Source: Oleiphilaceae bacterium (lineage in GTDB: Bacteria; Pseudomonadota; Gammaproteobacteria; Pseudomonadales; Oleiphilaceae). From it: a stretch of DNA of 64,000 bases. The notes beneath the pieces are model-generated. The model was not told the DNA's origin and did not search any database. It saw only the letters and a list, made by a program, of their open reading frames with translations. Below, one piece after another: positions 1-8,689 of the stretch (its first letter is position 1; every line of letters begins with the position of its first letter). Made by a program: the position numbers and the translations under genes. The stretch lies in NCBI GenBank assembly GCA_022447365.1, contig JAKVBL010000004.1, forward strand, positions 334,872 to 398,871. The letters run 5' to 3'.

Positions 1-660
1 TGTTTCTGCGAAAGTTACCGCATACTCCATTGTTTCTTTACTACGGATCTCACCGATCATGATGACATCAGGTGCCTGACGTAATGTGTTTTTAAGCGCA
101 ACCTCGAAAGACTCAGTATCGATCCCCACTTCGCGCTGCGTAACGATACAGCCCTCGTGTTGGTGAATATATTCAATAGGGTCTTCGATCGAAATTATAT
201 GGCCTTTACTGTTTCGATTTCGGTGACCAATCATCGATGCGAGAGAGGTCGACTTACCAGTACCCGTTGCGCCCACAAAAATAATCAAACCGCGTTTCGT
301 CATTGCTAGAGAGTTAATAACTTCTGGAAGCGCGAGGTCTTCAATACGTGGGATATTCGTTTCGATACGACGCAGCACCATACCGATAAGGTTACGTTGA
401 GAGAATGCGGATACACGAAAACGACCAATTCCTCGTGCACTGAGTGCATAGTTACATTCGTTTTTTTCAGTAAATTCGTCGCGTTGTTTGTCGTTCATGG
501 TGTCAAAGACAATCTCACGACACATTTCTGGTGTCAGAGATTGCTTTGTGACAGGGACGATCTTGCCATGGATTTTAATGCTAGGTGGAACGCCTGCTGT
601 GATAAAGAGGTCTGAGCCTCCTTTTTCAACCATGATTTTTAAGAGTCGATCAAAGTCCAC
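1..660 (-). CDS. pilU: Type IV pilus retraction ATPase PilU (3' end cut by window edge)
   Basis: This is a PilT-like secretion ATPase that powers twitching motility at the inner-membrane base of the type IV pilus. Reading leftwards from the GTG at 660, 220 codons run without a stop to base 1. The product begins MDFDRLLKIMVEKGGSDLF, has a Walker A GATGTGKST at residues 130-138 and an Asp-rich region ending in VIMIGEIRS. The GTG is chosen because AAGGAAG lies just upstream and the N-terminus aligns with PilT. It lies directly downstream of pilT on the same strand, the usual pilT-pilU order. The closeness to PilT without being identical, and the second position, favour PilU over a second PilT. 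The C-terminal part lies outside the window. Confidence 0.93.
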   Translation of the reverse strand, partial: MDFDRLLKIMVEKGGSDLFITAGVPPSIKIHGKIVPVTKQSLTPEMCREIVFDTMNDKQRDEFTEKNECNYALSARGIGRFRVSAFSQRNLIGMVLRRIETNIPRIEDLALPEVINSLAMTKRGLIIFVGATGTGKSTSLASMIGHRNRNSKGHIISIEDPIEYIHQHEGCIVTQREVGIDTESFEVALKNTLRQAPDVIMIGEIRSKETMEYAVTFAET

Positions 661-713
661 GTTTTCTTCCTTAACTTGTCTTGCATCCGATAAATAAACT
701 TATCGGCTAATTC

Positions 714-1748
714 TTAGAAATTTTCAGGGATTTTTGCTTTTTCGCGTGCTGTATCGCGATTGATATGGCCTTTGCTAAGCAAGTTTTGCAAGCACTGGTC
801 GAGCGTCTGCATACCAATGCTGGCCCCTGTTTGTATTGCCGAGTACATCTGTGCAACTTTATCTTCACGAATAAGGTTACGTATCGCTGGTGTACCAATC
901 ATGATTTCATGTGCGGCAACACGACCACCATTTGATTTCTTCAACAGTGTCTGCGAGATAACGGCTTGTAGAGATTCTGAAAGCATGGAACGAACCATAG
1001 CTTTTTCTTCCGCTGGGAATACATCAACGACACGGTCAATTGTTTTGGCAGCAGATGTGGTGTGGAGAGTGCCAAATACTAAGTGACCTGTTTCTGCAGC
1101 GGTTAGTGCCAATCGGATGGTCTCAAGGTCACGAAGCTCACCAACTAGAATAATATCGGGGTCTTCACGAAGTGCCGATCGCAGTGCTTCGTTAAAGCCT
1201 AAGGTGTCACGATGTACCTCACGTTGGTTCACGAGACATTTCTTACTTTCGTGAACAAATTCTATTGGATCTTCGATGGTCAGAATGTGGTCGTAGCGAT
1301 TGTCATTAATGAAATCGATCATTGCCGCTAGCGTTGTTGATTTACCAGAGCCGGTTGGTCCGGTAACTAAAACGAGTCCGCGAGGTACCTCTGCAATTTC
1401 TTTAAATACTTGCGACATACCTAAGTCTTCCATGGTTAATACTTTGGAAGGGATGGTACGAAAAACCGCGCCTGCGCCGCGGTTTTGGTTAAATGCGTTA
1501 ACACGGAAACGTGCGACACCAGGTACTTCAAATGAAAAGTCGGTTTCTAAGAATTCTTCGAAATCTTTACGCTGCTTGTCATTCATAATGTCGTAAATCA
1601 GGCGATGCACTTCTTTGTGTTCCATCGCTGGTAGATTGATACGACGTACATCGCCATCAACACGAATCATGGGTGGTAAGCCTGATGACAAATGTAAATC
1701 TGATGCGCCTTGCTTCGCAGAGAAGGCGAGCAGTTCGGTAATATCCAT
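714..1748 (-). CDS. pilT: Type IV pilus retraction ATPase PilT
   Basis: Hexameric ATPase that depolymerises the type IV pilus and drives twitching motility. The 344-residue protein has the normal family length. Walker A is GPTGSGKST (residues 130-138), the Walker B stretch is DIILVGELRD, the His box is GHLVFGTLHT (about 221-230), and the PilT-specific AIRNLIRE motif lies at about 288-295. The ATG at 1748 has AGAGGG a few bases upstream. pilU follows after 53 bp, so the two are probably one transcript. yggS diverges on the other side, as in Pseudomonas. Nothing unusual is seen. Confidence 0.97.
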   Translation of the reverse strand: MDITELLAFSAKQGASDLHLSSGLPPMIRVDGDVRRINLPAMEHKEVHRLIYDIMNDKQRKDFEEFLETDFSFEVPGVARFRVNAFNQNRGAGAVFRTIPSKVLTMEDLGMSQVFKEIAEVPRGLVLVTGPTGSGKSTTLAAMIDFINDNRYDHILTIEDPIEFVHESKKCLVNQREVHRDTLGFNEALRSALREDPDIILVGELRDLETIRLALTAAETGHLVFGTLHTTSAAKTIDRVVDVFPAEEKAMVRSMLSESLQAVISQTLLKKSNGGRVAAHEIMIGTPAIRNLIREDKVAQMYSAIQTGASIGMQTLDQCLQNLLSKGHINRDTAREKAKIPENF

Positions 1749-1915
1749 GAGAACCCTCTATAGGACTAGATTTTCACTAGAGTAAAAATCTCATCTTGTT
1801 AAACTTATTGAGATAATTAGTTGTTGCCCATACGGCTCAGAAATTTTCTAAGCCTTGATAGGTATGGCTTTCAGAGAACTTAACCCCTAACACCACTATC
1901 TTATTGATTAGCATA

Positions 1916-2620
1916 ATGTTTAGCATAGCAGACAAGCTCCAGAGCGTTAGTTTAAGAATACAAAAAGCAACAATTCGGGCTGAGAGAGAAAGTGGCTCGG
2001 TTCAGTTACTCGCTGTGAGCAAGAAACATACAGCTAAGTCGGTGATCGAAGCCTATGAACAAGGGCAACGATTATTTGGGGAAAATTACCTGAGTGAAGC
2101 CCTTGAGAAGCAAGAAGAGATCTTGTCATTAGCACCTGAAAAAGCAGGCAGCATTGAATGGCATTTTATTGGTCCGATTCAATCGAATAAAACACGTCCC
2201 ATCGCTGAAAGCTTCGCGTGGGTGCATGGTGTCGACCGCCTAAAAGTGGCAACACGATTGAACGATCAAAGACCAGAAACATCGGAAGCGCTTAATGTAT
2301 GTATTCAAGTGAATATCGATCAAGAGGAAACGAAGTCTGGAATCTCTCTTGATGAATTGGATGCATTAGCCGAGCAGATTTCGGGTATGGATAAATTATG
2401 TTTGCGCGGAATTATGGCGATTCCAAGTGCAAGTGCCGATAACGAGCAATTAGCGAAAAGCATGCACGCTTTACATCAAGCAAAAGATCGGCTCGCTGCA
2501 CGTTATTCTTCAGTTGATACCTTATCGATGGGGATGTCGAAAGATTTAGAGTTGGCTATTGAGCATGGTTCAACCATGGTACGTGTAGGCACTGATATAT
2601 TTGGTGAAAGAAAAAATTAG
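1916..2620 (+). CDS. yggS: YggS/PLPBP-family pyridoxal phosphate homeostasis protein
   Basis: Single-domain PLP-binding protein resembling the alanine racemase barrel. The family keeps free PLP in balance and has no known enzymatic activity. The PLP lysine is in LAVSKKH at about residue 36, followed by FGENY and WHFIGPIQSNK, all typical. A TTG at 1904 would add four residues (MISI), but the ATG at 1916 gives a family-typical N-terminus of 234 residues. No strong ribosome-binding site is visible before either. It diverges from pilT and is followed by proC, the usual yggS-proC pairing. Confidence 0.92.
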   Translation: MFSIADKLQSVSLRIQKATIRAERESGSVQLLAVSKKHTAKSVIEAYEQGQRLFGENYLSEALEKQEEILSLAPEKAGSIEWHFIGPIQSNKTRPIAESFAWVHGVDRLKVATRLNDQRPETSEALNVCIQVNIDQEETKSGISLDELDALAEQISGMDKLCLRGIMAIPSASADNEQLAKSMHALHQAKDRLAARYSSVDTLSMGMSKDLELAIEHGSTMVRVGTDIFGERKN

Positions 2621-2679
2621 GATTAGAAGCTCGATGGGTCATCGTGACTTTTAATTTCCACGAAAACGGGAAACAAAGA

Positions 2680-3510
2680 ATGAAGTTAGACGAACTGAAT
2701 ATTAGTTTCATCGGTGCTGGCAATATGGCAAGCGCGATTATCGGAGGTTTGATTGAGAATGGCGTGAGCCCAAAGCGTGTGACCGCAAGTGATCCAAGCC
2801 AAGATAAGTTGACGCAGATGGCTGAAACGCTTGGCATTAGTATAACCACTGATAATGTCGAAGCGGTACGTGCTGCTGATATCGTATTGTTATGTGTGAA
2901 GCCGCAGGTCCTCGAGGCGGTGATTGCACCGATGAAAGACGCTTTGGCCGCGCAATCTCCTGTAGTGGTGTCGATTGCAGCAGGAATCGAAGTTTCAAGT
3001 TTGCAGAAATGGCTAGGTGAAGACATTGCGATTGTACGCGTGATGCCAAACACGCCTGCTCAAGTATTAGAGGGCGCAAGTGGCTTGTATGCGACTGAGA
3101 AAGTCAGTGCCGAGCAAAAGCAAGCGGTTGAAGATGTTTTTGCTGCAATAGGTGTTGCAAGATGGGTCGCCTCAGAGGAGCTGATTCACGCGGTCACGGC
3201 AGTATCAGGGAGCGGTCCGGCATATTTCTTTTTGATGATCTCCGAGATGGCGAAGGCTGCTGAGAAACTTGGCTTATCCACAGAAGATGCGAAGCAATTA
3301 GCTGCACAAACAGCACTTGGGTCAGCCAAAATGGTGCTCGGAAGTGATCTGCCAGCAGAACAATTAAAGAAAAACGTCATGTCGCCCGGCGGCACAACTG
3401 AACGTGCTATTCATGTTTTCGAAAATGAAGGTCTGCCTCAGCTGGTTGAAAAAGCGATGACAGCGTGTGCTGATCGCTCTATTGAAATGGCAGCGCTTCT
3501 CGGTAAATAA
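2680..3510 (+). CDS. proC: Pyrroline-5-carboxylate reductase
   Basis: Catalyses the last step of proline synthesis, the NAD(P)H-dependent reduction of 1-pyrroline-5-carboxylate, in the cytoplasm. The N-terminal Rossmann motif is FIGAGNMASAI. The P5CR signature MSPGGTTERAI lies near residues 233-244, and AVSGSGPAYFF is in the middle. A GTG at 2644 could extend it by 12 residues, but the ATG at 2680 starts just before the nucleotide-binding strand and gives 276 residues, close to family length. It lies 59 bp after yggS, so cotranscription is likely. Confidence 0.95.
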   Translation: MKLDELNISFIGAGNMASAIIGGLIENGVSPKRVTASDPSQDKLTQMAETLGISITTDNVEAVRAADIVLLCVKPQVLEAVIAPMKDALAAQSPVVVSIAAGIEVSSLQKWLGEDIAIVRVMPNTPAQVLEGASGLYATEKVSAEQKQAVEDVFAAIGVARWVASEELIHAVTAVSGSGPAYFFLMISEMAKAAEKLGLSTEDAKQLAAQTALGSAKMVLGSDLPAEQLKKNVMSPGGTTERAIHVFENEGLPQLVEKAMTACADRSIEMAALLGK

Positions 3511-3542
3511 CTATATTGCGCTGCGTATCGTCAGAGAATTCT

Positions 3543-4841
3543 ATGAGCAACGAACAACAATCTATAAAGCTCTCTTTGCTATTAACAGGCAATGAGTTAA
3601 TGAGTGGTGACATTGTCGATAGCAATTCGGCAATGTTAGCTGAAGCCCTTAGCCCCTTTGGTTGCACGATTTACTACAAGGCAACTGTTGGGGATGACTT
3701 AGCCTTGCTTGAGCAGGAAATAGCGCGCATTGCGGGTTTTTCTGATGTGCTTGTTGTGAATGGTGGTTTGGGGCCAACTGTTGACGATCTCACAGCACAA
3801 GCCCTAGCCAATGTTATGCGCGTTGATTTGCTTGAACATCCGCAGGCAATGGCGGACCTTGAACAATGGTGCAAGAGTAAAAATATTGCCTTCAATGCAG
3901 CCAACAAAAAGCAGGCTATTTTGCCTGACGGGGTAGGTTTAGTTCCTAATGCCACAGGTTCAGCTGTTGGCTTCTCTGCTGAGATTAATGGATGCACTGT
4001 TTACTGCACACCTGGAGTCCCATCAGAACTGAAAACAATGTTTAGTGAGGAGATTCTCCCGCGTTTACCTTTAGACTCGAATGCCAAAGTGAAGCGACAA
4101 CGATATCGTGTTTTTGGAATGGGTGAGTCAGGCATTCAAGAGCGTGTTTTTAAGAGTGGTTTGAAACTTCCAAAAGAATTGGAGCTTGGGTTTCGCGCTT
4201 CATTGCCAATGTTGGAGTTAAAGCTCCAAGCATATCATGAGCAAGACTATGCGTTGCTCGAGCATTTTTCTGAACAAGTGGAGCAATTATTTGGCGCGCA
4301 TATTGTGACCGATGATAATCGCAGCATTGCGCATGTCGTGAAAGATTTATTGTTGGCGCAAAGCAAACGTGTGACCTTTGCCGAGTCATGTACGGGCGGA
4401 CTGATCAGCTCTATGCTGACCGAGCTTGATGGCGCTTCGGGCGTATTTGATGCTGGCTTTGTTACTTACTCCAATGAAATGAAGCAGAAGATGCTCGGCG
4501 TCGAAGAAGCGACATTAATTGCACATGGCGCGGTTAGCCAAGCGGTTGTAGAACAAATGCTATCAGGCGCCTTGGATCGAAGCGGCGCTGATTTAGGTGT
4601 CGCGGTATCAGGAATAGCTGGGCCTCAAGGTGGTACAACAGATAAACCTGTCGGTACTGTATGGGTGGCGTGGGGAAGTAAGAGTGAGATAAAGGCACAC
4701 TGTTTCTACTTTCCAGTAGACAGAAAACGCTTTCAAATACTCGTTGCGGCCTTGGGTTTCGATCTATTGCGTCGTGAGCTGATGCAAGTCAATGAAGAAG
4801 CGGCATATTTCAAAGAACGTAGCTTAAAGAACAAGAATTAG
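3543..4841 (+). CDS. cinA: CinA-family protein (MoCF-like domain plus nicotinamide-nucleotide amidase)
   Basis: Two-domain protein of 432 residues. The N-terminal molybdopterin-binding-like domain carries LLTGNELMSGDIVDSN and VNGGLGPTVDDLT. The C-terminal PncC-type amidase domain starts with FAESCTGGLISS and ends with VAVSGIAGPQGG. The amidase converts NMN to nicotinate mononucleotide in pyridine-nucleotide salvage. The ATG at 3543 is preferred over an upstream in-frame start at 3516, because homologous sequence only begins near the SLLLTGNE strand. Many gammaproteobacteria have only the short PncC form; this one has the full fusion. It sits 32 bp after proC. Confidence 0.9.
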   Translation: MSNEQQSIKLSLLLTGNELMSGDIVDSNSAMLAEALSPFGCTIYYKATVGDDLALLEQEIARIAGFSDVLVVNGGLGPTVDDLTAQALANVMRVDLLEHPQAMADLEQWCKSKNIAFNAANKKQAILPDGVGLVPNATGSAVGFSAEINGCTVYCTPGVPSELKTMFSEEILPRLPLDSNAKVKRQRYRVFGMGESGIQERVFKSGLKLPKELELGFRASLPMLELKLQAYHEQDYALLEHFSEQVEQLFGAHIVTDDNRSIAHVVKDLLLAQSKRVTFAESCTGGLISSMLTELDGASGVFDAGFVTYSNEMKQKMLGVEEATLIAHGAVSQAVVEQMLSGALDRSGADLGVAVSGIAGPQGGTTDKPVGTVWVAWGSKSEIKAHCFYFPVDRKRFQILVAALGFDLLRRELMQVNEEAAYFKERSLKNKN

Positions 4842-4854
4842 TGCGCTGGAAATG

Positions 4855-4888
4855 AAAAATTATGGGCCGCGTAGATTTGCGACCCATA
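4855..4888 (-). terminator. Rho-independent terminator of the ppnP gene
   Basis: Read on the minus strand, the arm TATGGG (with CGC inside) pairs with GCG and CCCATA around a short loop, followed by ATTTTTC. It lies just past the stop of ppnP and between the convergent cinA and ppnP genes. Confidence 0.65.
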
Positions 4889-4906
4889 GGGCACGAGTTT
4901 AGTTAC

Positions 4907-5188
4907 TTACTCGTATTTGCAAAGATAAGCAGTATCCGTCGGGACGACTAGATCGAAAGACTGATTTGCTTCAACTTCAAATGTTTGGCCATCTGTGAAG
5001 CTGACGAATTCGTCGCTACCAGGCAACTTAACTTGAAGCTCGCCAGCGACAACAGTCATGTATTCTTTTTGGCTTGTGCCGAAGGTGTATTCACCGGCAA
5101 CCATTACACCTACTGTTGCAGGTAGATCTTTGCCTTCGAATGCGATTGATTTTACTTTGCCGTCAAAGTACTCATTAACTGATAACAT
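4907..5188 (-). CDS. ppnP: Pyrimidine/purine nucleoside phosphorylase PpnP (DUF1255)
   Basis: Small single-domain cupin of 93 residues, the usual family length. In E. coli the family cleaves a range of nucleosides with phosphate to free base and ribose-1-phosphate. Family features seen are the opening [15 protein letters not shown], the central [16 protein letters not shown] and [12 protein letters not shown] at the end. It is a single gene, convergent with cinA and divergent from the phosphatase at 5294, followed by its own terminator-like hairpin. The ATG at 5188 has a purine-rich stretch upstream. Confidence 0.92.
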   Translation of the reverse strand: MLSVNEYFDGKVKSIAFEGKDLPATVGVMVAGEYTFGTSQKEYMTVVAGELQVKLPGSDEFVSFTDGQTFEVEANQSFDLVVPTDTAYLCKYE

Positions 5189-5293
5189 GCTGATTCTCCA
5201 AAATTAACGCCAACTACGCGAGCGCGAGTGGCCAAAAAACTGGCGCGTAGTATACGCGCAGCTTGCTCAAATGCCGAACAAAATCGACGAAAC

Positions 5294-5929
5294 ATGATGA
5301 ATACAGAAACGATTATTGACCTGATACGACACGGAGAGCCTGAAGGTGGGCAAAAACTTCGTGGCACGCTTGATGATCCACTCTCAGAGCTAGGCTGGGA
5401 GCAAATGCGAACATCCGTAGGTGAGCATTCTCCTTGGGCAAGTATTGTCTCGTCGCCTTTATCGCGATGTCGTTATTTTGCCGGTGAACTGGCAGATAAA
5501 CTGTCGCTAGATCTCGATATCAATGCAGAGTTTCGTGAAATTGCATTTGGCGAGTGGGAAGGCCTCACCAATAAGCAATTGATGGAAGGAAACAAAGAGG
5601 CGTTTTCTAAGTACTGGCAAGATCCCGAGAACAATACGCCTCCTGGCGGAGAACCGCTCAGTCAGTTCGTGACACGAGTACATGGTGCTTGGGAAGATCT
5701 GGTTGAACAAAGTAAAGGACAACACCGCTTGTTGGTGTGCCACGGCGGCGTCATACGTGCCATTCTGACTCACGTATTAGGCATGCCAACCAGTAAACTT
5801 TGGAGCTTTGATGTGCCTTATGCAAACGTGAGCCGCATTATTATATATCATTGGTCTGAACCGAAGAGTGAAGGTGACCAAGAACAAAGTGCAGCGCAGC
5901 TGCGTTTCCATCAAACTAGGTTGATTTAG
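5294..5929 (+). CDS. Histidine phosphatase family protein (CobC-like)
   Basis: Phosphoglycerate-mutase-like phosphatase of 211 residues. The catalytic RHG lies in DLIRHGEPEGG near residue 13, the family Glu region is FGEWEGLT, and the second catalytic His is in VCHGGVIRA. It resembles alpha-ribazole phosphatase (CobC), but no cobalamin genes lie nearby, so the substrate is unknown. Tandem ATGs occur at 5294 and 5297. An upstream in-frame start at 5228 would add a basic, non-homologous 22-residue leader. Its stop codon lies inside the FNR box that serves hemN. Confidence 0.85.
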   Translation: MMNTETIIDLIRHGEPEGGQKLRGTLDDPLSELGWEQMRTSVGEHSPWASIVSSPLSRCRYFAGELADKLSLDLDINAEFREIAFGEWEGLTNKQLMEGNKEAFSKYWQDPENNTPPGGEPLSQFVTRVHGAWEDLVEQSKGQHRLLVCHGGVIRAILTHVLGMPTSKLWSFDVPYANVSRIIIYHWSEPKSEGDQEQSAAQLRFHQTRLI

Positions 5930-5934
5930 ATCAA
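5921..5934 (+). promoter_or_regulatory. Perfect FNR/Anr box upstream of hemN
   Basis: TTGAT-TTAG-ATCAA is an exact match to the FNR/Anr consensus TTGAT-N4-ATCAA. It overlaps the last codons and the TAG stop of the phosphatase gene. A TAGACT hexamer at 5957-5962 fits a -10 element, placing a start near 5969, so the box would be centred at about -41.5 as in class II FNR-activated promoters. This matches the known oxygen control of hemN in pseudomonads. The spacing argument is inference. Confidence 0.85.
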
Positions 5935-5994
5935 GAGAACAAGCCTGCAAACTAGGTAGACTGCGCCAAGATACACTTTTTGCAGGCTACTTTC

Positions 5995-7395
5995 GTGATA
6001 AATGCTGATCAACTCAACGATTTTCTCTTACGGTATGAAGGTTATGGTCCTCGTTATACTTCATACCCGACGGCGCTGCATTTTCGTGATGACTTCCCAT
6101 TAGGTAGTTATCTTGAGCAGGTGACTGAGAGTAATCAGCACCCAGTTCCTAGAAGCTTGTCCCTTTATATTCACGTGCCGTTTTGTGCATCGCTTTGTTA
6201 TTGCTGTGGTTGCAACAAAGTGGTGACTCGAAATATGTCTAGAGCGGATGAATATATTGAATTGCTAAGTAAAGAGATCGCTTTAAAAGCGCCATTATTT
6301 GAAAGTGGTCGCTTAGTCGAACAGATTCATTTTGGTGGCGGCACACCGACCTTTATGAGCACTGATCAGATCAAAGAGATCCTAGAGTTACTCGCACAAT
6401 CTTTCCATTTTGGACTTCCTCAAAAGCTTGAGATGGGTATCGAAATCGACTCACGAAGCGTTACAGTAGATGACATCGATGAACTAGTGGGCCTAGGCTT
6501 TAATCGCTTTAGTTTTGGTATTCAGGTCTTTAATCCAGAAGTACAAAAAGCGGTGAACCGTGAACAAAGTATTGAACAAATCGAGGCGCTTGTAGCGCGC
6601 GCTCGTGCTGTGGGTGTCAGCTCCATTTCTTTTGATTTAATTTATGGATTACCGAAGCAGACTCGTGCTTCATTTGATGAAACACTGAAAGAAGTTTTGC
6701 GGATTAAGCCTGATCGCTTAGCGCTTTATAACTACGCGCATATGCCAGATAGAATGCCTGCTCAGCGTTTGATCAATGCAGAAGAACTTCCATCGAGTGC
6801 AGAGAAGATTCATATTCTCAGTGACAGTATTGTTGGCTTGGGTGATGAAGGGTATAGCTATATCGGAATGGATCACTTTGCTCTGCCAAGCGACAGCTTA
6901 GTTAAAGCACAAGAAAACGGCTCGTTGCAGCGTAACTTCCAAGGTTACTCTACGCATGCTGAAACAGGCTTGATCGGCCTTGGGGTGAGCGCTATCTCTA
7001 AGGTGAATCACAGCTTTAGTCAAAACGTGACTAAAATATCTGAGTACAGAGAGCAGTTAGCAAATGATGAATTACCGCTCTACAAAGGACTGATTATGTC
7101 GTCTGATGATATCGTTCGATCAGACCTTATTCAGCGGATTATGTGCGGTGAATTTATTAGCAAGGCTGCATTTGGTAACGAACATTTGATTGACTTCGAT
7201 ACATATTTTAAACGAGAGTTAGAAAATCTATCTCAGTTTGTCGAAGATGACTTGGTGCTGTTAAACAATGACGGCATCCAAGTGACCGAACTTGGTCGCG
7301 TATTTTTAAGAAATATTGCGATGACGTTTGATCATTATTTGGTAAGAGGAGAACAACAGAATGTTGAAATACCTCGATACAGTAAAACAGTATAA
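5995..7395 (+). CDS. hemN: Oxygen-independent coproporphyrinogen III oxidase (radical SAM)
   Basis: Makes protoporphyrinogen IX from coproporphyrinogen III without oxygen. The radical-SAM cluster cysteines lie in CASLCYCCGC (residues 64-73, CX3CX2CXC), followed by HFGGGTPTF. The N-terminal YGPRYTSYPTA is characteristic of true HemN rather than HemW. The GTG at 5995 is preferred because it has an AGG about eight bases upstream and lies about 26 nt after the inferred start of transcription. A TTG at 5980 would leave only about 11 nt of leader. Length is 466 residues, normal. The broken anr gene follows after 16 bp, probably in the same transcript. Confidence 0.95.
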   Translation: MINADQLNDFLLRYEGYGPRYTSYPTALHFRDDFPLGSYLEQVTESNQHPVPRSLSLYIHVPFCASLCYCCGCNKVVTRNMSRADEYIELLSKEIALKAPLFESGRLVEQIHFGGGTPTFMSTDQIKEILELLAQSFHFGLPQKLEMGIEIDSRSVTVDDIDELVGLGFNRFSFGIQVFNPEVQKAVNREQSIEQIEALVARARAVGVSSISFDLIYGLPKQTRASFDETLKEVLRIKPDRLALYNYAHMPDRMPAQRLINAEELPSSAEKIHILSDSIVGLGDEGYSYIGMDHFALPSDSLVKAQENGSLQRNFQGYSTHAETGLIGLGVSAISKVNHSFSQNVTKISEYREQLANDELPLYKGLIMSSDDIVRSDLIQRIMCGEFISKAAFGNEHLIDFDTYFKRELENLSQFVEDDLVLLNNDGIQVTELGRVFLRNIAMTFDHYLVRGEQQNVEIPRYSKTV

Positions 7396-7411
7396 ATAAA
7401 AACGAGCGGTT

Positions 7412-8139
7412 ATGGATCAGGGAATAAGACTAGCTACGATTAGCGACTTGAAACGTGGTGAATGTGCGCTTGGAAAGTTGTGTTTACCAGTAGGTGTGAA
7501 TCCTGCTCAGATGGCATCGCTAGAAGAAATTGTTGATGCGGGAAGGGTTTACCATGAAGGTGAACGCGTCTACTCAGAAGGTCAAAATTTTTAGTATGTC
7601 TATGCGGTTAAATCAGGCATGTTCAAAACTGTGCTCAATGATGGCCAAGGTTCGGAGCATATCGCAAGCTTCCATCTTCCAGGTGAACTTTTCGGACTAG
7701 ATGCGCTGCACCAAAATTCGCATCCCTCTAGTGTGATTGCGCTTGGGACATCTAGCCTTTGTGCTATCAAATATTCGAAGCTCGAACGACTTGCGTTGCA
7801 AATTCCTGGCTTACAACACCACTTGCTCTCAGTACTCGTAAAGAAGTGCAAAGCGGGCACGAAAAACAACAAGAACACGCGGCTGATCAGAAGCTTGCAA
7901 CCTTCTTGTTTACTTTATCTGCTCGTTACAAAGAACGCGGATATTCTGATACGCGCTTTAATTTAATGGTGCCACGTAGAGATATCGCTAATCATCTTAA
8001 TCTTGCTCCGGAAACCATCAGTCGTTTGTTCAAACGCTTCCAGCGAGACGGGTTGATTGATGTGAAGCGAACCGATTTGCAGATTCTTGATTTACCAGCA
8101 CTCGGTGTGCTCGGCGGCTGTAACCAAATGTGCGTCTAA
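7412..8139 (+). pseudogene. anr: Broken Anr/FNR-type oxygen-responsive regulator
   Basis: The sequence encodes all parts of an Anr/FNR regulator but not in one frame. Codons from the ATG at 7412 read to a TAG at 7592-7594, and the same frame then continues as YVYAVKSGMFKT, the expected FNR cNMP-fold sequence, so one sense codon became a stop. Near 7836-7838 the frame shifts: restoring one A after CTC would give LSKEVQSGHEKQQ, the expected dimer-helix entry. The HTH (APETISRLFKRFQRDGLI) is intact in the last frame. Of the cluster cysteines, the first position (FNR Cys20) is Arg in KRGEC, the second and third are kept (ECALGKLC), and the fourth is kept in SLCAIKYS. Sequencing error is possible but would not explain the lost cysteine. 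Confidence 0.85.
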
Positions 8140-8203
8140 GCTCTGTTTCATTTGAACCAATGCTTTATCATTAAGTCTCAGGACATTTGGTATCGCATTG
8201 GTA

Positions 8204-8689
8204 ATGAGAATGCAGCATCTCATTTTTATTTTACTTCTTCTAATTTCCTCAATCTCACGGGCCGATTTCGTAGCAGCGCCTGATTTTCATCTTAAAGAAT
8301 TAGCTAACGACACGATGCATCGGTTGAGTGATTACCGTGGTACGGTTATCTATCTCGATTTTTGGGCGTCGTGGTGTGGGCCTTGCCGACAATCGCTACC
8401 GGCGCTAGATCGCTTGCAAAAGGAATTCTCACCAGACGACTTTCAAGTGATTGCGATTAACTTAGATGAAGACTCAGCTGAGGCGCTTGGATTTCTAGCG
8501 GATTATCCGGTTGACTATACCGTACTGACAGAAAAAACAGGAAAGACACAGCGGGCATATCACTTGGTCGGTTTACCTTCCTCGTTTCTTATAGATCAAC
8601 GAGGAGAGGTGATTGGTTCGTTTCAGGGTTTCAAGCCTGATCACATCCCTAAAGTAAAAAGAGCGGTGAACTATCTCTTAGAGGAATGA
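8204..8689 (+). CDS. TlpA-like periplasmic thioredoxin-fold protein
   Basis: Secreted thiol-disulfide protein of 161 residues. A hydrophobic leader at about residues 3-20 ends in SRADF, consistent with a signal peptide. The redox motif WASWCGPCRQS has its cysteines at about 58 and 61, and the cis-Pro loop is VGLPSSFLID. It resembles TlpA/ResA rather than DsbA; partners could include cytochrome c maturation or copper delivery. The ATG at 8204 was chosen; 8210 is equally possible. Its 3' end overlaps the convergent AraC-family gene by 19 bp. Confidence 0.85.
   Translation: MRMQHLIFILLLLISSISRADFVAAPDFHLKELANDTMHRLSDYRGTVIYLDFWASWCGPCRQSLPALDRLQKEFSPDDFQVIAINLDEDSAEALGFLADYPVDYTVLTEKTGKTQRAYHLVGLPSSFLIDQRGEVIGSFQGFKPDHIPKVKRAVNYLLEE

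Noticed and set aside
7592..7594. Recoded stop codon (readthrough) in anr
   Set aside because: The gene also has a frameshift and a lost cluster cysteine, so decay explains the TAG better than programmed readthrough.
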